A stretch of DNA of 64,000 bases. It comes from CAZCEC01 sp964497615. Its GTDB lineage: Bacteria; Chloroflexota; Anaerolineae; Anaerolineales; UBA6663. This document shows positions 15,810 through 25,492 of the stretch, one piece after another; the stretch's first letter is position 1, and every line of letters starts with the position of its first letter. Location: assembly GCA_964497615.1 (NCBI GenBank), contig CAZCEC010000007.1, positions 62,001-126,000 of the forward strand, given 5' to 3'. The translations under genes and the position numbers were made by a program. Under the pieces are notes generated by a model. The model made no database searches, was not told where the DNA came from, and saw only the letters and a program-made list of their open reading frames with translations.

Positions 15810-16951
15810 GTCCGCGCGGGCGGGCGGCGGCGCGCCAACTCTTGCCGCAGGCGCTGCCAGCCGTAGGCGGGCACGCGCGCCAGGCTGGGCAGGTTCCAGG
15901 CGTGCTGGACGAAGCGCAGATAGCCCCAGGGGGTGGGCCGCCGGCCGGAGCCGCGCGCCAGGCGCGCGTACTGATACCAGATGAGGGGGAAGCCGTGCAG
16001 CACGCCGGGCTTGGAGACCTTCAGCCGATAAAAGCGCCGCTCGGCGGCGGTGACGGGCATGGCCGCCAGATCGTCCAGGACGGTGGCGGGCACGGGGGCG
16101 TCCAGCGCCGCCTGCAGATAGGTGAGCGCGGCGTGGAGCGAGAGGCTCAGGCGCAGGGTCTCGGCCAGGCGCAGCAGCCGCTCCCAGTCCATCGCATGTT
16201 CGGTCGAGCGCAGGATGTGGATGGCGTCGGCCGCCCAGCGCACCGGCGGAAAGGGATTGTAGCGCGCGGCGTGGACGCAGACGTGGATGAGGTCGTCGGT
16301 GGCGCACAGGGTGGCGGTGGGCACGCCGTGAAAGGCGAACGGCTCCGCCTGCGCCCAGAAGGGCTGGTCGGCCTCGGGGTAGACGCAGTCCCATAGGACG
16401 TGGCGGTGCAGATCGAGTTGGTAGCCCCCGGTCTGCACGTAGCCGGTGGAATGGCGCATCGTGAGATGGACATCCGGGTCAAAGGCCGGGTGATCAGGCC
16501 GCCAGCCGAGTTCGAGCAGGCACTGGTGCGCGCGGTGGCCATCGGCTTCGGGCACCAGTAGGTCGAGATCGGTCATTGGCCGCAGGCTGGGGTCGGCGTA
16601 GACGCGCGTGGCCAGGCTGGCGCCCTTGAGCAGGATGGTGGGGATGCCGGCCGCGGTCAGCGCCGCGACGGTCTTGGCCGAGTGGTGAAAGAGCGATTGG
16701 TTCTTGAACCAGTTGTAGCGCTGACCGGCCTTGAATTCCGCGAAGGCGGGGTCGTCCACGCCCAGGGCGCGCAGGTTGCGGTAGAGCAGCGGCAGCAGGC
16801 GCTTGGAGCCGCCGTCGAGCGTTTCCAGGCTGGCGTGCTGCCGCCAATCCTCCCAGGCCGCGCGGGCCGCCTCGCCGGGGAGCAGGGCGGCGCGCAGGAG
16901 CAAAGTCTGGCTGGGGGTGGGCCAGCAGTGGCCCAGCAGGGGGGCGGTCAT
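15806..16951 (-). CDS. Nucleotidyltransferase family protein (NTP_transf_5 type)
   Basis: A 381-residue protein of the uncharacterised nucleotidyltransferase family often found in polysaccharide loci. ILLKGASLATRVY is the nucleotide-binding start, and MTDLDLLV holds the paired Asp expected to bind metal. His/Trp-rich segments follow (DVHLTMRHSTGY, LDLHRHVLWD). The target is unknown; members of the family have not been assigned one reaction. Its start overlaps the stop of the O-antigen ligase gene by 4 bases on the minus strand, so the two form a small operon opposed to their neighbours. Confidence 0.75.
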   Translation of the reverse strand: MTAPLLGHCWPTPSQTLLLRAALLPGEAARAAWEDWRQHASLETLDGGSKRLLPLLYRNLRALGVDDPAFAEFKAGQRYNWFKNQSLFHHSAKTVAALTAAGIPTILLKGASLATRVYADPSLRPMTDLDLLVPEADGHRAHQCLLELGWRPDHPAFDPDVHLTMRHSTGYVQTGGYQLDLHRHVLWDCVYPEADQPFWAQAEPFAFHGVPTATLCATDDLIHVCVHAARYNPFPPVRWAADAIHILRSTEHAMDWERLLRLAETLRLSLSLHAALTYLQAALDAPVPATVLDDLAAMPVTAAERRFYRLKVSKPGVLHGFPLIWYQYARLARGSGRRPTPWGYLRFVQHAWNLPSLARVPAYGWQRLRQELARRRPPART

Positions 16952-18246
16952 GGGGCCGGGGCGGGCGCGCTGTCAGTTTCGGCCTGGGTGAGCGCGTACA
17001 GGCAGACGCAATAGGCCAGCACGCCCCAGAAGAAGACGTGCACACGGGCGCCGAAGGCGATGGCGTCGGCCAGGCCAAAGGTCAGTTGCGCGATGAGGGC
17101 GGCGGCCAGGCCCTCGGCCAGCCAGCGCCGGGCGGGCAGCCAGGTGCGGCGGCGGGCGGCGGCCAGCAGCGCCAGGGCGCCCCCGGCCAGGGCCGCGAAC
17201 GCCACCAGGCCCGGCAGCCCCAGGTCCAGCGCGGCCTGCAGGAACTGGTTGTGGGCGTGCGAAATATCGAAACCGGGCGCGATGGTGAACATGGGGAAGA
17301 GCACTGGCAGGGCGTGGCGGAAGCCATTGAGGCCCAGGCCGGTGAGGGGAAAGGCCTGGATGGCATACAGCGCGCGCGACCACAGTTCGAGGCGGCTGTG
17401 GGCGCTGCTGAGGACGCTGCGGCCGGCGGTGTCTTGCAGGAGAGCTGCGGCGCGCTCCGGCCCGATCAGGAGGACTGCTGCGATGGCGATGACCACGCCG
17501 GCCAGCAGCAGCCGGCGGGCGCGCGGGCCGTGCCAGGCCAGCCACGCGCCCAGCCCAACGGCCAGCCCGATGAGACCACCCCGCGATTGGGTGAGGAGGA
17601 GCGTGAGGGCGGTGAGCGCGGCCAGAGCGCCCAGCAGGAGGACGCGCCCGAGCGTGGACCGGCGTGGGGGCAGCCCGGCTAGCAGGGCAAGCTGGACGGG
17701 CAGGAAGAGCACCAGCGCGCCGGCCACATAGTTTGGCTGGAGACCTTCCTCGACGCCCGGCAGACCGCGGATCAGGCCGGGCAGGCCGCTGACAACGCGG
17801 TCGAGCAGGGGGAACTTATAGAGCCAATCCGTCCCTAGCAGGCCGGCGAGGGCGAAGAGGGCGCCGAGGGCGGCATACGCCCACAGGCCCCAGCCGAAGG
17901 CGCGGGCCGGGGCCAGGCGGCGGGCGAGCAGATAGTAGGCGGCCACGCCCAGCACGATGCCGGTGACCTTGGCCAGGCTGACTTCCAGGCTGTAGGTGGC
18001 GCCCAGGCTGATGAGGACCATCACCAGGATGAGCAGGATGGGCCAATCGAGCGGCGTGCGTGGGACGATGTGGCCGGTGGCAATCCAGCCGCTGGCCCAG
18101 ACGGCGACGACGAGCAGCAGGGCCAGGCTGCGGAGGGGTGAAGGGAACAGCAGGGCCGGGGCGGCCAGCAGCAGGAGGAGCCAGTCGGCGCGATGAACGG
18201 TTCGCGCGGCGCGGCGCAGGGCGGCCGGGAGAGGGGGGACGCGCAT
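16948..18246 (-). CDS. O-antigen ligase/polymerase (Wzy/WaaL-like) membrane protein
   Basis: About 432 residues and 10-12 transmembrane segments. The central loop carries GLGLNGFRHALPVLFPMF followed by DISHAHNQFLQAALDLGLPGL, the typical H-x-N-x-x-L block of the O-antigen ligase superfamily. Arg/Ser motifs (LLTQSRGGLIGLAVG) precede it. It would polymerise glycan repeats or transfer them to an acceptor outside the membrane. I chose the ATG at 18246 because the longer frame from 18333 adds a segment without membrane character; neither has a strong ribosome-binding site. A second family member lies at 21979-23451. Confidence 0.83.
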   Translation of the reverse strand: MRVPPLPAALRRAARTVHRADWLLLLLAAPALLFPSPLRSLALLLVVAVWASGWIATGHIVPRTPLDWPILLILVMVLISLGATYSLEVSLAKVTGIVLGVAAYYLLARRLAPARAFGWGLWAYAALGALFALAGLLGTDWLYKFPLLDRVVSGLPGLIRGLPGVEEGLQPNYVAGALVLFLPVQLALLAGLPPRRSTLGRVLLLGALAALTALTLLLTQSRGGLIGLAVGLGAWLAWHGPRARRLLLAGVVIAIAAVLLIGPERAAALLQDTAGRSVLSSAHSRLELWSRALYAIQAFPLTGLGLNGFRHALPVLFPMFTIAPGFDISHAHNQFLQAALDLGLPGLVAFAALAGGALALLAAARRRTWLPARRWLAEGLAAALIAQLTFGLADAIAFGARVHVFFWGVLAYCVCLYALTQAETDSAPAPAP

Positions 18247-18372
18247 GGGACGGCTGCACTTTAATCGAGAAGCGGCGGGCTGGCAAACACCCACCAGGCA
18301 CCACTTGAGACCAGGGTGCGGACGCGTTATCATTCACGTCATGAATTGTTTCCATTCAGGCTGTAAACTGTT

Positions 18373-19266
18373 GTGCTGAACAGAACAGAGCTTCGTAATC
18401 ATTGGCGCTGGGCGCGGCGCTGGCGCCCCGAGGCGCAGGCGGCGCTCGACTGGGCATGCGGCCAGTTCTCGCCGGAGGTCCAGGCGCGCGGCCTGGCGCG
18501 CTACTACTATGAACTCCTGTGGCTCCTGGACGAGATTCTGGGGGCGCATCCCGGCGGCGTGAGCGGGCTGAAGGTGGCGGACGTGGGCTGCGGCGCCGGG
18601 GTGATCTCGCTGGCGCTGCGGCACCTGGGCGCCGAGGTGTGGCTGCTGGACCGATTCGACGAGTACGAGTCCGACCAGGATAATCACATGGGCTCCACCC
18701 AGGATATTCTGGAACGGTTCCGGCGCAATGGAATGACGGTGTGCCGGCGGGATTTCATGGCCGAGGGATTGCCGCCAGACTGGCCGGTGTTTGACCTGAT
18801 CACGTTCTTTGCCGTCATCGAGCACTTGCCCCAATCGCCGCGCGGGGCGCTAGAGGCGATGCGCCATCATTTGCGGCCAGGCGGCCAACTCGTGGTGACC
18901 ACGCCGAACCATGCCTGGGTTCGGACCCGGCTACGGCTGCTGTTTGGCCGCACCGTGCACTATCCGCTGGCGACGTGGTGGGCGACGCCGTTTTTCGGGC
19001 ATGTCCGCGAATATACGCGGGCAGAGCTGGCGCAGATGCTGCGCTGGGCAGGGTTCGAGCGAGTGCGGACGACCGTGAGTAATTGGGCGCACGTCACCAG
19101 CCGGCTGCCGCGAGCGCGCCCGGATGAGCCCGAACGCTGGACCACACGCCTGACCCTGCGCACGCCGCGCGAATGGCTGGTGGCTGCCTCGCTCCTGCTG
19201 ACCCTGCCGTTTGACGGCCTGAAGTATAGCCTCCTGGCGGTGGCCCAAAAGCCCGAGGCTGGATGA
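18373..19266 (+). CDS. Class I SAM-dependent methyltransferase
   Basis: A 297-residue methyltransferase. The SAM-binding motif I is VADVGCGAGVISLAL with the acidic end of strand 2 in LLDRFDEYE. FDLITFFAVIEHLP is motif IV of the UbiG/Methyltransf_11-type fold, and LRPGGQLVVTTPN follows. In this setting it probably methylates a sugar or lipid-linked intermediate, but the acceptor is unknown. The GTG start sits in a 126-base divergent gap with the ligase gene. Its stop overlaps the flippase start (ATGA). Confidence 0.82.
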   Translation: MLNRTELRNHWRWARRWRPEAQAALDWACGQFSPEVQARGLARYYYELLWLLDEILGAHPGGVSGLKVADVGCGAGVISLALRHLGAEVWLLDRFDEYESDQDNHMGSTQDILERFRRNGMTVCRRDFMAEGLPPDWPVFDLITFFAVIEHLPQSPRGALEAMRHHLRPGGQLVVTTPNHAWVRTRLRLLFGRTVHYPLATWWATPFFGHVREYTRAELAQMLRWAGFERVRTTVSNWAHVTSRLPRARPDEPERWTTRLTLRTPREWLVAASLLLTLPFDGLKYSLLAVAQKPEAG

Positions 19267-20846
19267 GCCGGTCGGTCATCCTGCTGACGGCGGCCAGCAT
19301 CGCGGCGCTGGGGGCCGGGCTGCTGCGTGAGGTGGTGGTAGCGCACCTCTACGGCACCACCGCGGCTGCGGATGCGCTGGCGGTGATGCTGTACTACGTG
19401 GACTCCTTCGCCGGGGTAATCCTGACGGGGGTGGGCACATTTATGCTGGTGCCGGCGCTGGCCGCCTACCAGGCCGAAGGCCGCCCGGACGCGGGCTATG
19501 GCTTGCTGGATGCGGCGCTGGTGTGGGTGGGGCTGCTGCTCTTGCCGGCGGGGGCCTGGGCGTTGCTGGGGCCAGGGTCGTTGGCCGCTACCGTGGCGCC
19601 GGACTTCTCGCCCGCTCAGCATGCCGGGTTGGTGAGCCTGCTGCCGGCGACAGGGCTGATCCTGGTGTGTCTGGGGTTAAGCAGCGTACTGGCTGGCAGC
19701 CTGCAGGCCGCTGCGCAGTACAATTTGCCCACCCTGAGCCGCGGGCTGCTGGGGCTGGGCGTGGCGGCCGGGCTGGCGGCGGGCGGCGGGCGATGGGGGG
19801 TGGCGGCCGGCGGCGCGGGCCTGCTGGCGGGCGCGGCGGCGCAATTGGGACTGCTGGCGGCGGCGCAGTGGCGGCTTGGGTGGCGGCCCGCCTGGCCCCG
19901 GCTGCGGCATGCTGGGCTGGCCCGCGCGGCCGCCGTGGGGGTGCCAGTGCTGTTGACTTTGGCCTTGACCCAGATTGTGGTGGGCGGTGTGCAGCGGGCG
20001 CTGGCCTCCAGCCTGCCGGAGGGGTCGCTGGCAGCCGTGAACTACGCCAGCCGCGCCATGAACCTGATGGCCGCTGTATCGGTGGCGTTTGGCACGGTGT
20101 CGCTGACGGAGTTGGCGGTGCAGTTCCGGCGCGAGGGGGTGGGAGCCGAAACGCGGCGCGCGCTGGAGAACAGCGCGCAGGGTGTGTTCTTCGTCTTTGT
20201 GCCAATATCGGTGTTAATGTTTCTGCTGGCGGAGCCGGTGGTGGCGGTGCTGTTTCAGCGGGGGCAGTACGACGAAGCCTCGCTGCACCTGACGGCGGCT
20301 TGCCTGCGCTGGTATTCGCTGGCAGGGGTGAGCGGCGCCCTGAACGCATTGCTGGTGCGTGCTGCCTATCCGGCCTTTGGCCGATTGGGGCGGGTAGTGC
20401 TCAACGGCATCTTGTCCGCCCTGGCATCCGTCCTGGTGACGGCGGCGCTGCTGCGCGCGGGCGCGGGCGTTGTGGCGCTGCCGATTGGGTTTGGCGTGGG
20501 CATGGTGTTGAATAGTCTGTTGAGTATCGTGGGTTTGTGGGATATTGTGGGCACGCCTTTCGTTTGGGAGTTGGCGCGCTATGCGCTGCGCGTGGCGCTC
20601 CTGGCGGCGGCAGCGGCGGTGGCGTTGGTGGTGGTAGATGTGCTGGCGGCGCGGGTGGCGGCTGGATGGAGCCCATGGCTGCTGGCCATGGCCCGCTGCG
20701 TGGGCGGCGGCGCAGCATTCAGCGGGGTGTATGGCGGGTTGGCCCTGGCGACGCGAGAGCCGCAGGCAGCGCTGTTGTGGCGCGGGGCGGCGCGGCGGCT
20801 GGGCGCCTGGCGTGGCTGGGTGGATGGTCGGGAAACCTCTCCCTAG
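19263..20846 (+). CDS. murJ: MurJ/MviN-type lipid-linked oligosaccharide flippase
   Basis: A 527-residue MATE-like membrane protein with about 14 hydrophobic segments. It fits the MurJ family: REVVVAHLYGTTAAADA at the N-terminus, NYASRAMNLMAAVSVAFGTVSLTELA in the middle, and a late VAVLFQRGQYDEASLHLTA. MurJ flips lipid II, and relatives in glycan loci flip other undecaprenyl-linked units. Because it lies inside a polysaccharide locus and not beside cell-wall genes, a role in exporting the locus glycan is as likely as a cell-wall role. Confidence 0.82.
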   Translation: MSRSVILLTAASIAALGAGLLREVVVAHLYGTTAAADALAVMLYYVDSFAGVILTGVGTFMLVPALAAYQAEGRPDAGYGLLDAALVWVGLLLLPAGAWALLGPGSLAATVAPDFSPAQHAGLVSLLPATGLILVCLGLSSVLAGSLQAAAQYNLPTLSRGLLGLGVAAGLAAGGGRWGVAAGGAGLLAGAAAQLGLLAAAQWRLGWRPAWPRLRHAGLARAAAVGVPVLLTLALTQIVVGGVQRALASSLPEGSLAAVNYASRAMNLMAAVSVAFGTVSLTELAVQFRREGVGAETRRALENSAQGVFFVFVPISVLMFLLAEPVVAVLFQRGQYDEASLHLTAACLRWYSLAGVSGALNALLVRAAYPAFGRLGRVVLNGILSALASVLVTAALLRAGAGVVALPIGFGVGMVLNSLLSIVGLWDIVGTPFVWELARYALRVALLAAAAAVALVVVDVLAARVAAGWSPWLLAMARCVGGGAAFSGVYGGLALATREPQAALLWRGAARRLGAWRGWVDGRETSP

Positions 20847-20882
20847 ATATCTGCCGCTTGGTTTCAGATCGGTCGAGAGAGA

Positions 20883-22331
20883 ATGTTGTCGCCACCCATC
20901 GCCTCCGCACGAACCAGTCAGAAGCGTTTCGCGAGCATATTGGCGGCCGCCCTTTGCGTGTTGAGCCTGCTGGTGCTTGTGGAGCTGCCCAGGTCGTTAC
21001 TTGTGAATCTGGGCTTTCTGGATCTGATGAAGTCCAGGCTGACTGCGCACTATCCCATTCGCGGGCCGGCTGTCTACGATGTTGCGGCCATCGGTGACCC
21101 GAGGCTGCTTGATCGGGCGAGCACAGAGTTTGACCTGGCAATGCGGATATACACCGGCGAACCACTGGCGCTGGCCGGTCTGGCATATGTGTATGCCGAT
21201 GCAGACCGCATTACCGAGGCTATTCCGTTAGGGTTGGAGGCCTTGGAGATGGGTTACGCGCCGGTCTTGGGCAACTTGCTGCTGGGAAATCTATACGCGG
21301 CCAGCGGGAACAGCACCCGGATTCGCCACTGGGAAGCTTCGGCTGGTCAAGATGCGGAGATCTGGATTCGTCTCTCGACACTCCTCTTTTCGCAGCGGGG
21401 CGAAACCAATGAGGACGGCCGATGGGAGGACGCCATTCGCGTGCTTGAGGATGGCCTCGCGAAGGTGCCGCTGACCGTTCCCGAGCGGATCAGATTTCAC
21501 ATGCAGTTGTCGGATCAGTATGCCGTGGTGGGCGAGCCTGAGACGGGCCTTGGGCACGCCGAGCGCGCGGCGGGCCTGGACCCCGCCAACCGGGAGGCGC
21601 AAGGCTGGCTGGCCTGGTATTTGGATTACTATCTGGACGAAGATGCGCGCGCGCTCTCCGAGGCCCGCAAGGCGCTTGCGCTGGGGCCGGACTGGCGCGC
21701 CTACCTGGTCGTGGGCGACAGCGACCTGTCCGCCTGCCTGATTGCCTCTGCCATCGCCGCGTATGAGTCCGGGCTGCAAACCCCGACGCCGGGCGACTGG
21801 CGGCGCGTCTACCTGTTGATTGGCCTGGGCCGGGCGCGCTGGGAGAACCATGAAGACCTGGCCGCCATCGAGGCGTGGCAATTGGCGGCCGCGTGGGAAC
21901 CCAACTCGGTGGCCATCCGGCAACTGCTCGACCAGTCGCAATCCGGCAGCCTGCCGCGCCAGTGCGAGGCGCTCCTTCATGATTCAGCCCTACTCCGGAT
22001 GGGTGTCTTATTCTGTCGGCCGGGCGGGGGTTCTCTTTCGGCGCGTTGCCCGCCTGTTGGGGTTGTCGCATATCACCCCTCTGGAACTGGGCCGGTGGGG
22101 CACCCTGGTGATCGTCGTGGTCCTGGTGACCATGCGGGTGTTCACCGAGACCTTGGGAGTGCTGCCGCGCTACCTGAATGGCGTCGAATTGGGGCTCATG
22201 CCGCTGCTGGCGGGGTACGTGCTCTTTGTTCGGGGCGCTCGCACCGGCCGCATATGGACTCTCAACATCGAGCTATGGCTGGCCATGTTTGGCGGGGTGT
22301 GGCTGCTGTCCTCGCTGCTCAATGCGGCTGA
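20883..22331 (+). CDS. Membrane-anchored TPR-like protein; 3' part reads into the next gene (probable frameshift)
   Basis: The N-terminus has one hydrophobic helix (about residues 20-45). From about 75 to 355 it shows TPR-like helix pairs (EPLALAGLAYVYADADRITEAI, TGLGHAERAAGLDPANREAQGWLAWYLDYYLDED, AAIEAWQLAAAWEPNSVAI). Credible protein ends near residue 365, about base 21980. The frame then runs another 350 bases inside the O-antigen ligase gene, as low-complexity Gly/Arg/His sequence. A TGA in the third frame at 21980-21982 overlaps the ligase ATG (ATGA), so the ancestral gene probably ended there and a one-base shift has since removed the stop. A glycan-locus scaffold or regulator role is only a guess. 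Confidence 0.6.
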   Translation: MLSPPIASARTSQKRFASILAAALCVLSLLVLVELPRSLLVNLGFLDLMKSRLTAHYPIRGPAVYDVAAIGDPRLLDRASTEFDLAMRIYTGEPLALAGLAYVYADADRITEAIPLGLEALEMGYAPVLGNLLLGNLYAASGNSTRIRHWEASAGQDAEIWIRLSTLLFSQRGETNEDGRWEDAIRVLEDGLAKVPLTVPERIRFHMQLSDQYAVVGEPETGLGHAERAAGLDPANREAQGWLAWYLDYYLDEDARALSEARKALALGPDWRAYLVVGDSDLSACLIASAIAAYESGLQTPTPGDWRRVYLLIGLGRARWENHEDLAAIEAWQLAAAWEPNSVAIRQLLDQSQSGSLPRQCEALLHDSALLRMGVLFCRPGGGSLSARCPPVGVVAYHPSGTGPVGHPGDRRGPGDHAGVHRDLGSAAALPEWRRIGAHAAAGGVRALCSGRSHRPHMDSQHRAMAGHVWRGVAAVLAAQCG

Positions 22332-23451
22332 CATTCTGCCGGCCGCTGCCGTGCTGTTTATCGTGGGGCATGTCGCGCCGATCTTGTTCGCGCTTGCAAT
22401 TGTGAACGTGGACCCTGGGCCGGCGTACGCGGCGCGGGTCTTTCGGCTGATGCGCGGCCTGGCGCTGGTGGGGGTGGTATTTGGACTCACGCAGGTGCCG
22501 GCGGTCGCGAGTGAACCAGATGCCGTTGTCCTGACCTTTGGTATCAACCAGAATCAGGCCGCGTTCTTCATGGCACTTGTGATGACCTGGCTGGCCGCAC
22601 GGTGGTTCTGCGGCCTGGCCCACTGGGTGGATAAGGCGCTGCTGTTGGTGCTGGCGCCCCTGTTTTTTTTGGCCGGGTTCAAGATCCTGTGGGTCCTATA
22701 TCCGCTTTCCATGATCATCGTCGTGGCGCTGGTGCTCGTCCGAAGGCTGCGCTTGTTAGCGCGCATCGCATTGCCGGCCGCCGTTTTGGCCGGCTTGGGC
22801 CTTGCCGTCGTCCGGTTCGTGCCCTATTCTGAAGTCTCCTTGTTCAATCGTTTTGCGACCTTTGACCCGTACGAACTGGGCAAGGTCCAGGTCTTGTTAC
22901 GGATGAAGGACATCTGGTTTACCCGGCCGTGGGGGCCGCTCGTTGGCGTGGGGCCGGGCGCCTTTTCCAGCCAGGCCTTTACCACGTTTGCAGACATCCG
23001 GACAGGCGGTGGGATCGGTTACCTTTCTGACCGCGAAGTCAGCGGTTTCTACATGACCGAGACTGCCGAGCAGTATATGCTGCCCTACCTGCACTTGGGC
23101 CAGTATGCACTCGGGTCCAGCGTGGTTTCGCGGCCCACCGCCAGCATCATCTCCTTGCCGGCCGAGACGGGACTGTTCGGGTTCCTGGCCATGGCGGCGG
23201 TCTATGGCGCAACGTTGCTGCGGCTGCTGCGCGACGCGCGGCGGGCGGTCAGCCCGGAATCCTTGGCGTTGTCTCTGACGGCCGCTGTCTGTCTGCTAAT
23301 GCTGCTGCAGATCGCCTTGCTGGACAACTACCTGGAAGTATCTCGGGTAACGTCCTTGGTCTGGTTGATGATTGGATTGGCGATTGGCCTATCCCGCAGT
23401 GATGGTGTGGCTGGGCCCAGGGCGGCAGGCGGCGAGCCGAGGCAGCCATGA
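21979..23451 (+). CDS. O-antigen ligase/polymerase family membrane protein
   Basis: About 490 residues with 10-12 transmembrane segments, the second Wzy/WaaL-like protein of the locus. Hydrophobic segments start at LVIVVVLVTMRVF. The large extracellular loop contains GPLVGVGPGAFSSQAF and, near the end, STASIIS-type loop sequence followed by ETGLFGFLAMAAVYG, typical of this superfamily. I start it at the ATG 21979, before the first membrane helix; a longer frame from 21820 adds sequence that looks like a shadow of the upstream gene. It presumably polymerises or ligates a different repeat unit from the 16948-18246 protein. Confidence 0.78.
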   Translation: MIQPYSGWVSYSVGRAGVLFRRVARLLGLSHITPLELGRWGTLVIVVVLVTMRVFTETLGVLPRYLNGVELGLMPLLAGYVLFVRGARTGRIWTLNIELWLAMFGGVWLLSSLLNAADILPAAAVLFIVGHVAPILFALAIVNVDPGPAYAARVFRLMRGLALVGVVFGLTQVPAVASEPDAVVLTFGINQNQAAFFMALVMTWLAARWFCGLAHWVDKALLLVLAPLFFLAGFKILWVLYPLSMIIVVALVLVRRLRLLARIALPAAVLAGLGLAVVRFVPYSEVSLFNRFATFDPYELGKVQVLLRMKDIWFTRPWGPLVGVGPGAFSSQAFTTFADIRTGGGIGYLSDREVSGFYMTETAEQYMLPYLHLGQYALGSSVVSRPTASIISLPAETGLFGFLAMAAVYGATLLRLLRDARRAVSPESLALSLTAAVCLLMLLQIALLDNYLEVSRVTSLVWLMIGLAIGLSRSDGVAGPRAAGGEPRQP

Positions 23452-23457
23452 TGAACG

Positions 23458-24288
23458 ATGGCATTGTCCATGACCGGGCGTAAGCCGCTCCCGGCGCGGG
23501 CCTGGTCGGCCGTGACCACGGTGACCGACGCGGCGCGGCTGTTGGGGTTGGATTGGGCCTCCGCCGCGACCCGCCCCTACTGGGACGCGGCGCGCTGGTC
23601 GCTGCGCACGCTTAAGTTTCAGGCGCATGCCCGATTGCGGGTCATGCCTCTGCCAGAGGTGGTGGAACGCCTGGCCCCGGGGCCGCTCGGCGCCGTCAGC
23701 CTGCCGCCGGCCAGCATCCGCACGGGCGGGGTGGGCAGCGCGGCGCACTACTACACGCTGGCGTCGCTGTGCCAGGCCCTGGCCCCGCGCACGGCGCTGG
23801 AGATCGGCACGTTCCTGGGCGTGGGTACACTGGCGTTGGCCCTGAACCTGCCCGCCGAGGGGCGCATTACCACAGTAGATTTGCCGGATGCAGTGGAAGC
23901 CAGCCAGGTGGATCGGCTGAACTCGACCGACCAGGGGTTGGTGAGCCGCTCACGCGGCCAGATCGGCGTGGCTTTCGCCGGCCACCCGGCGGCCGGGCGC
24001 ATTACGCAGGTGCGGGCCGATTCCACGCGGGTTCGCTTTGCCGACCTGGTCCCGCAAGCCGGCCTAGTGGTGATTGACGGGGGGCACAGCGCGGCGGTGG
24101 TGCAGAGCGATACGGAGAATGCCCTGCAATGTCTGGCGCCCGAAGGCGCCATTGTGTGGGATGATTACTGGTGGTTCTATCCCGATGTCGTTCGTTATCT
24201 CGATCGGCTCAGCCAGCGCCTGCCGCTGGTGCGCATCGCCGACACCAACCTGGTGGTGCACTGCGCGCGATTGAGCGCCGGGCCCTAA
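23458..24288 (+). CDS. Class I SAM-dependent methyltransferase (Methyltransf_24-like)
   Basis: A 276-residue protein. TALEIGTFLGVGTLALAL is the SAM-binding motif I and ITTVDLPDAVE the acidic strand 2. LVVIDGGHSAAVVQSDTENAL is the Asp-Gly-x-His signature of the Methyltransf_24 / cephalosporin-hydroxylase-like group, and IVWDDYWW follows. It probably methylates a sugar hydroxyl, but the acceptor is unknown. The ATG at 23458 is the first in-frame start after the ligase stop. Confidence 0.8.
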   Translation: MALSMTGRKPLPARAWSAVTTVTDAARLLGLDWASAATRPYWDAARWSLRTLKFQAHARLRVMPLPEVVERLAPGPLGAVSLPPASIRTGGVGSAAHYYTLASLCQALAPRTALEIGTFLGVGTLALALNLPAEGRITTVDLPDAVEASQVDRLNSTDQGLVSRSRGQIGVAFAGHPAAGRITQVRADSTRVRFADLVPQAGLVVIDGGHSAAVVQSDTENALQCLAPEGAIVWDDYWWFYPDVVRYLDRLSQRLPLVRIADTNLVVHCARLSAGP

Positions 24289-24295
24289 TCCTGCT

Positions 24296-25492
24296 ATGCG
24301 CATTGGCCTCGACACCCTGATCGAAGATCCGCGCCAGCCTAGCAGCGCCATTCATTACCTGAAACGGCTGAATGCAGCGCTGGCGGCGGCCGGGCCGGAG
24401 CACGAATTCTTTGTCTTCGTCAGCCCCGCCAACCGGGCACTGTTTACGACCCAAGCGCCCAACTTGCGCTACGTGTTGTGCGCGGCCTCCAACGAGAACA
24501 TCCCGGCGCGCATCTTCAGTCAGCAGATACAATACCCGCTGCTAGCGCGGCGCCACCGGCTGGATGTGATCCATGCGCTCAATCAGATCCCGCTGCTGGC
24601 GCCATGCGCCACAGTAGTTAAGATCTGTACCCTGCATCACCATGAGCCGCAGCCGGACATTGTGGGTCTCGCGCCGCTCCCCTCGGTGTGGCAGGCGCTG
24701 CGTCGAGTGTATCGCAGGGTGATGCATGATGGATCGGCGCGCCGGGCCACGCTGGTCATGGCAAACTCGGAGGCCACGCGGCAAGGCATCCTCCGGTGGA
24801 TGGGCGTGCCGGCTGAGCGGGTGCGCGTCGTATATGAGGCTGTAGACGACGCCTTTGGCGCGCTGGGGGACGCCGCGGCTGCGCGCGCTCATGTGCGCGA
24901 TGCATTCGGGCAATCGCGCGACTACTTGCTGTATGTATCACAGCTATTCATACACAAGAACCCGGAGGGCGCGATTCGTGCTTTTGCCCGCCAACGGGCA
25001 CACTATGGTGATGACCTTGATCTCCTAATTGCCGGGGCAGACCAGGACGGGCGCGTCCCGGCGTTGACTGCTCTGGCCTGCGAGTTGGGCGTTGGCGACC
25101 GGGTACGGTTCCTGGGGCGCGTCCCCAAGGCGGACCTGATCCAGCTCTATGCCGGGGCGCGGGTGTTCTTCTATCCGTCATTCAGTGAGACCTTTGGCAA
25201 ACCTTTGGTCGAAGCGATGCGGTCGGGCGTACCGGTGGTCACGGCGGCGGCGAGCAGTATGCCGGAGATCGTGGGGCCGGCCGGGCTGACGGCGGACCCT
25301 GGCGACGACGAGGCGCTGGCCGAGGCCCTGCACCGGGCCGCCACCGACGAGGCCCTGCGTGCCGAACTGCTGGCGGGGGCCCGCACCCGGTCGCAGGATT
25401 TCTCCTGGGAGCGGACGGCGGCGGGCACGTTAGCCATGTGTGCGGATGCTGTCCGCCTGCACGCCGCACAGAATGGACACGGCCATGCTTGA
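24296..25492 (+). CDS. GT4-family glycosyltransferase
   Basis: A 398-residue GT-B retaining glycosyltransferase. The N-terminal half has ATLVMANSEATRQGILRWMGV. The C-terminal donor domain has YLLYVSQLFIHKNPEGAI and VRFLGRVPKADLIQLYAGARVFFYPS. FSETFGKPLVEAMRSGVPVV carries the E-x7-E type motif of the family. It adds one sugar to the lipid-linked glycan; donor and linkage cannot be told by eye. It overlaps the following DUF362 gene. Confidence 0.88.
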   Translation: MRIGLDTLIEDPRQPSSAIHYLKRLNAALAAAGPEHEFFVFVSPANRALFTTQAPNLRYVLCAASNENIPARIFSQQIQYPLLARRHRLDVIHALNQIPLLAPCATVVKICTLHHHEPQPDIVGLAPLPSVWQALRRVYRRVMHDGSARRATLVMANSEATRQGILRWMGVPAERVRVVYEAVDDAFGALGDAAAARAHVRDAFGQSRDYLLYVSQLFIHKNPEGAIRAFARQRAHYGDDLDLLIAGADQDGRVPALTALACELGVGDRVRFLGRVPKADLIQLYAGARVFFYPSFSETFGKPLVEAMRSGVPVVTAAASSMPEIVGPAGLTADPGDDEALAEALHRAATDEALRAELLAGARTRSQDFSWERTAAGTLAMCADAVRLHAAQNGHGHA

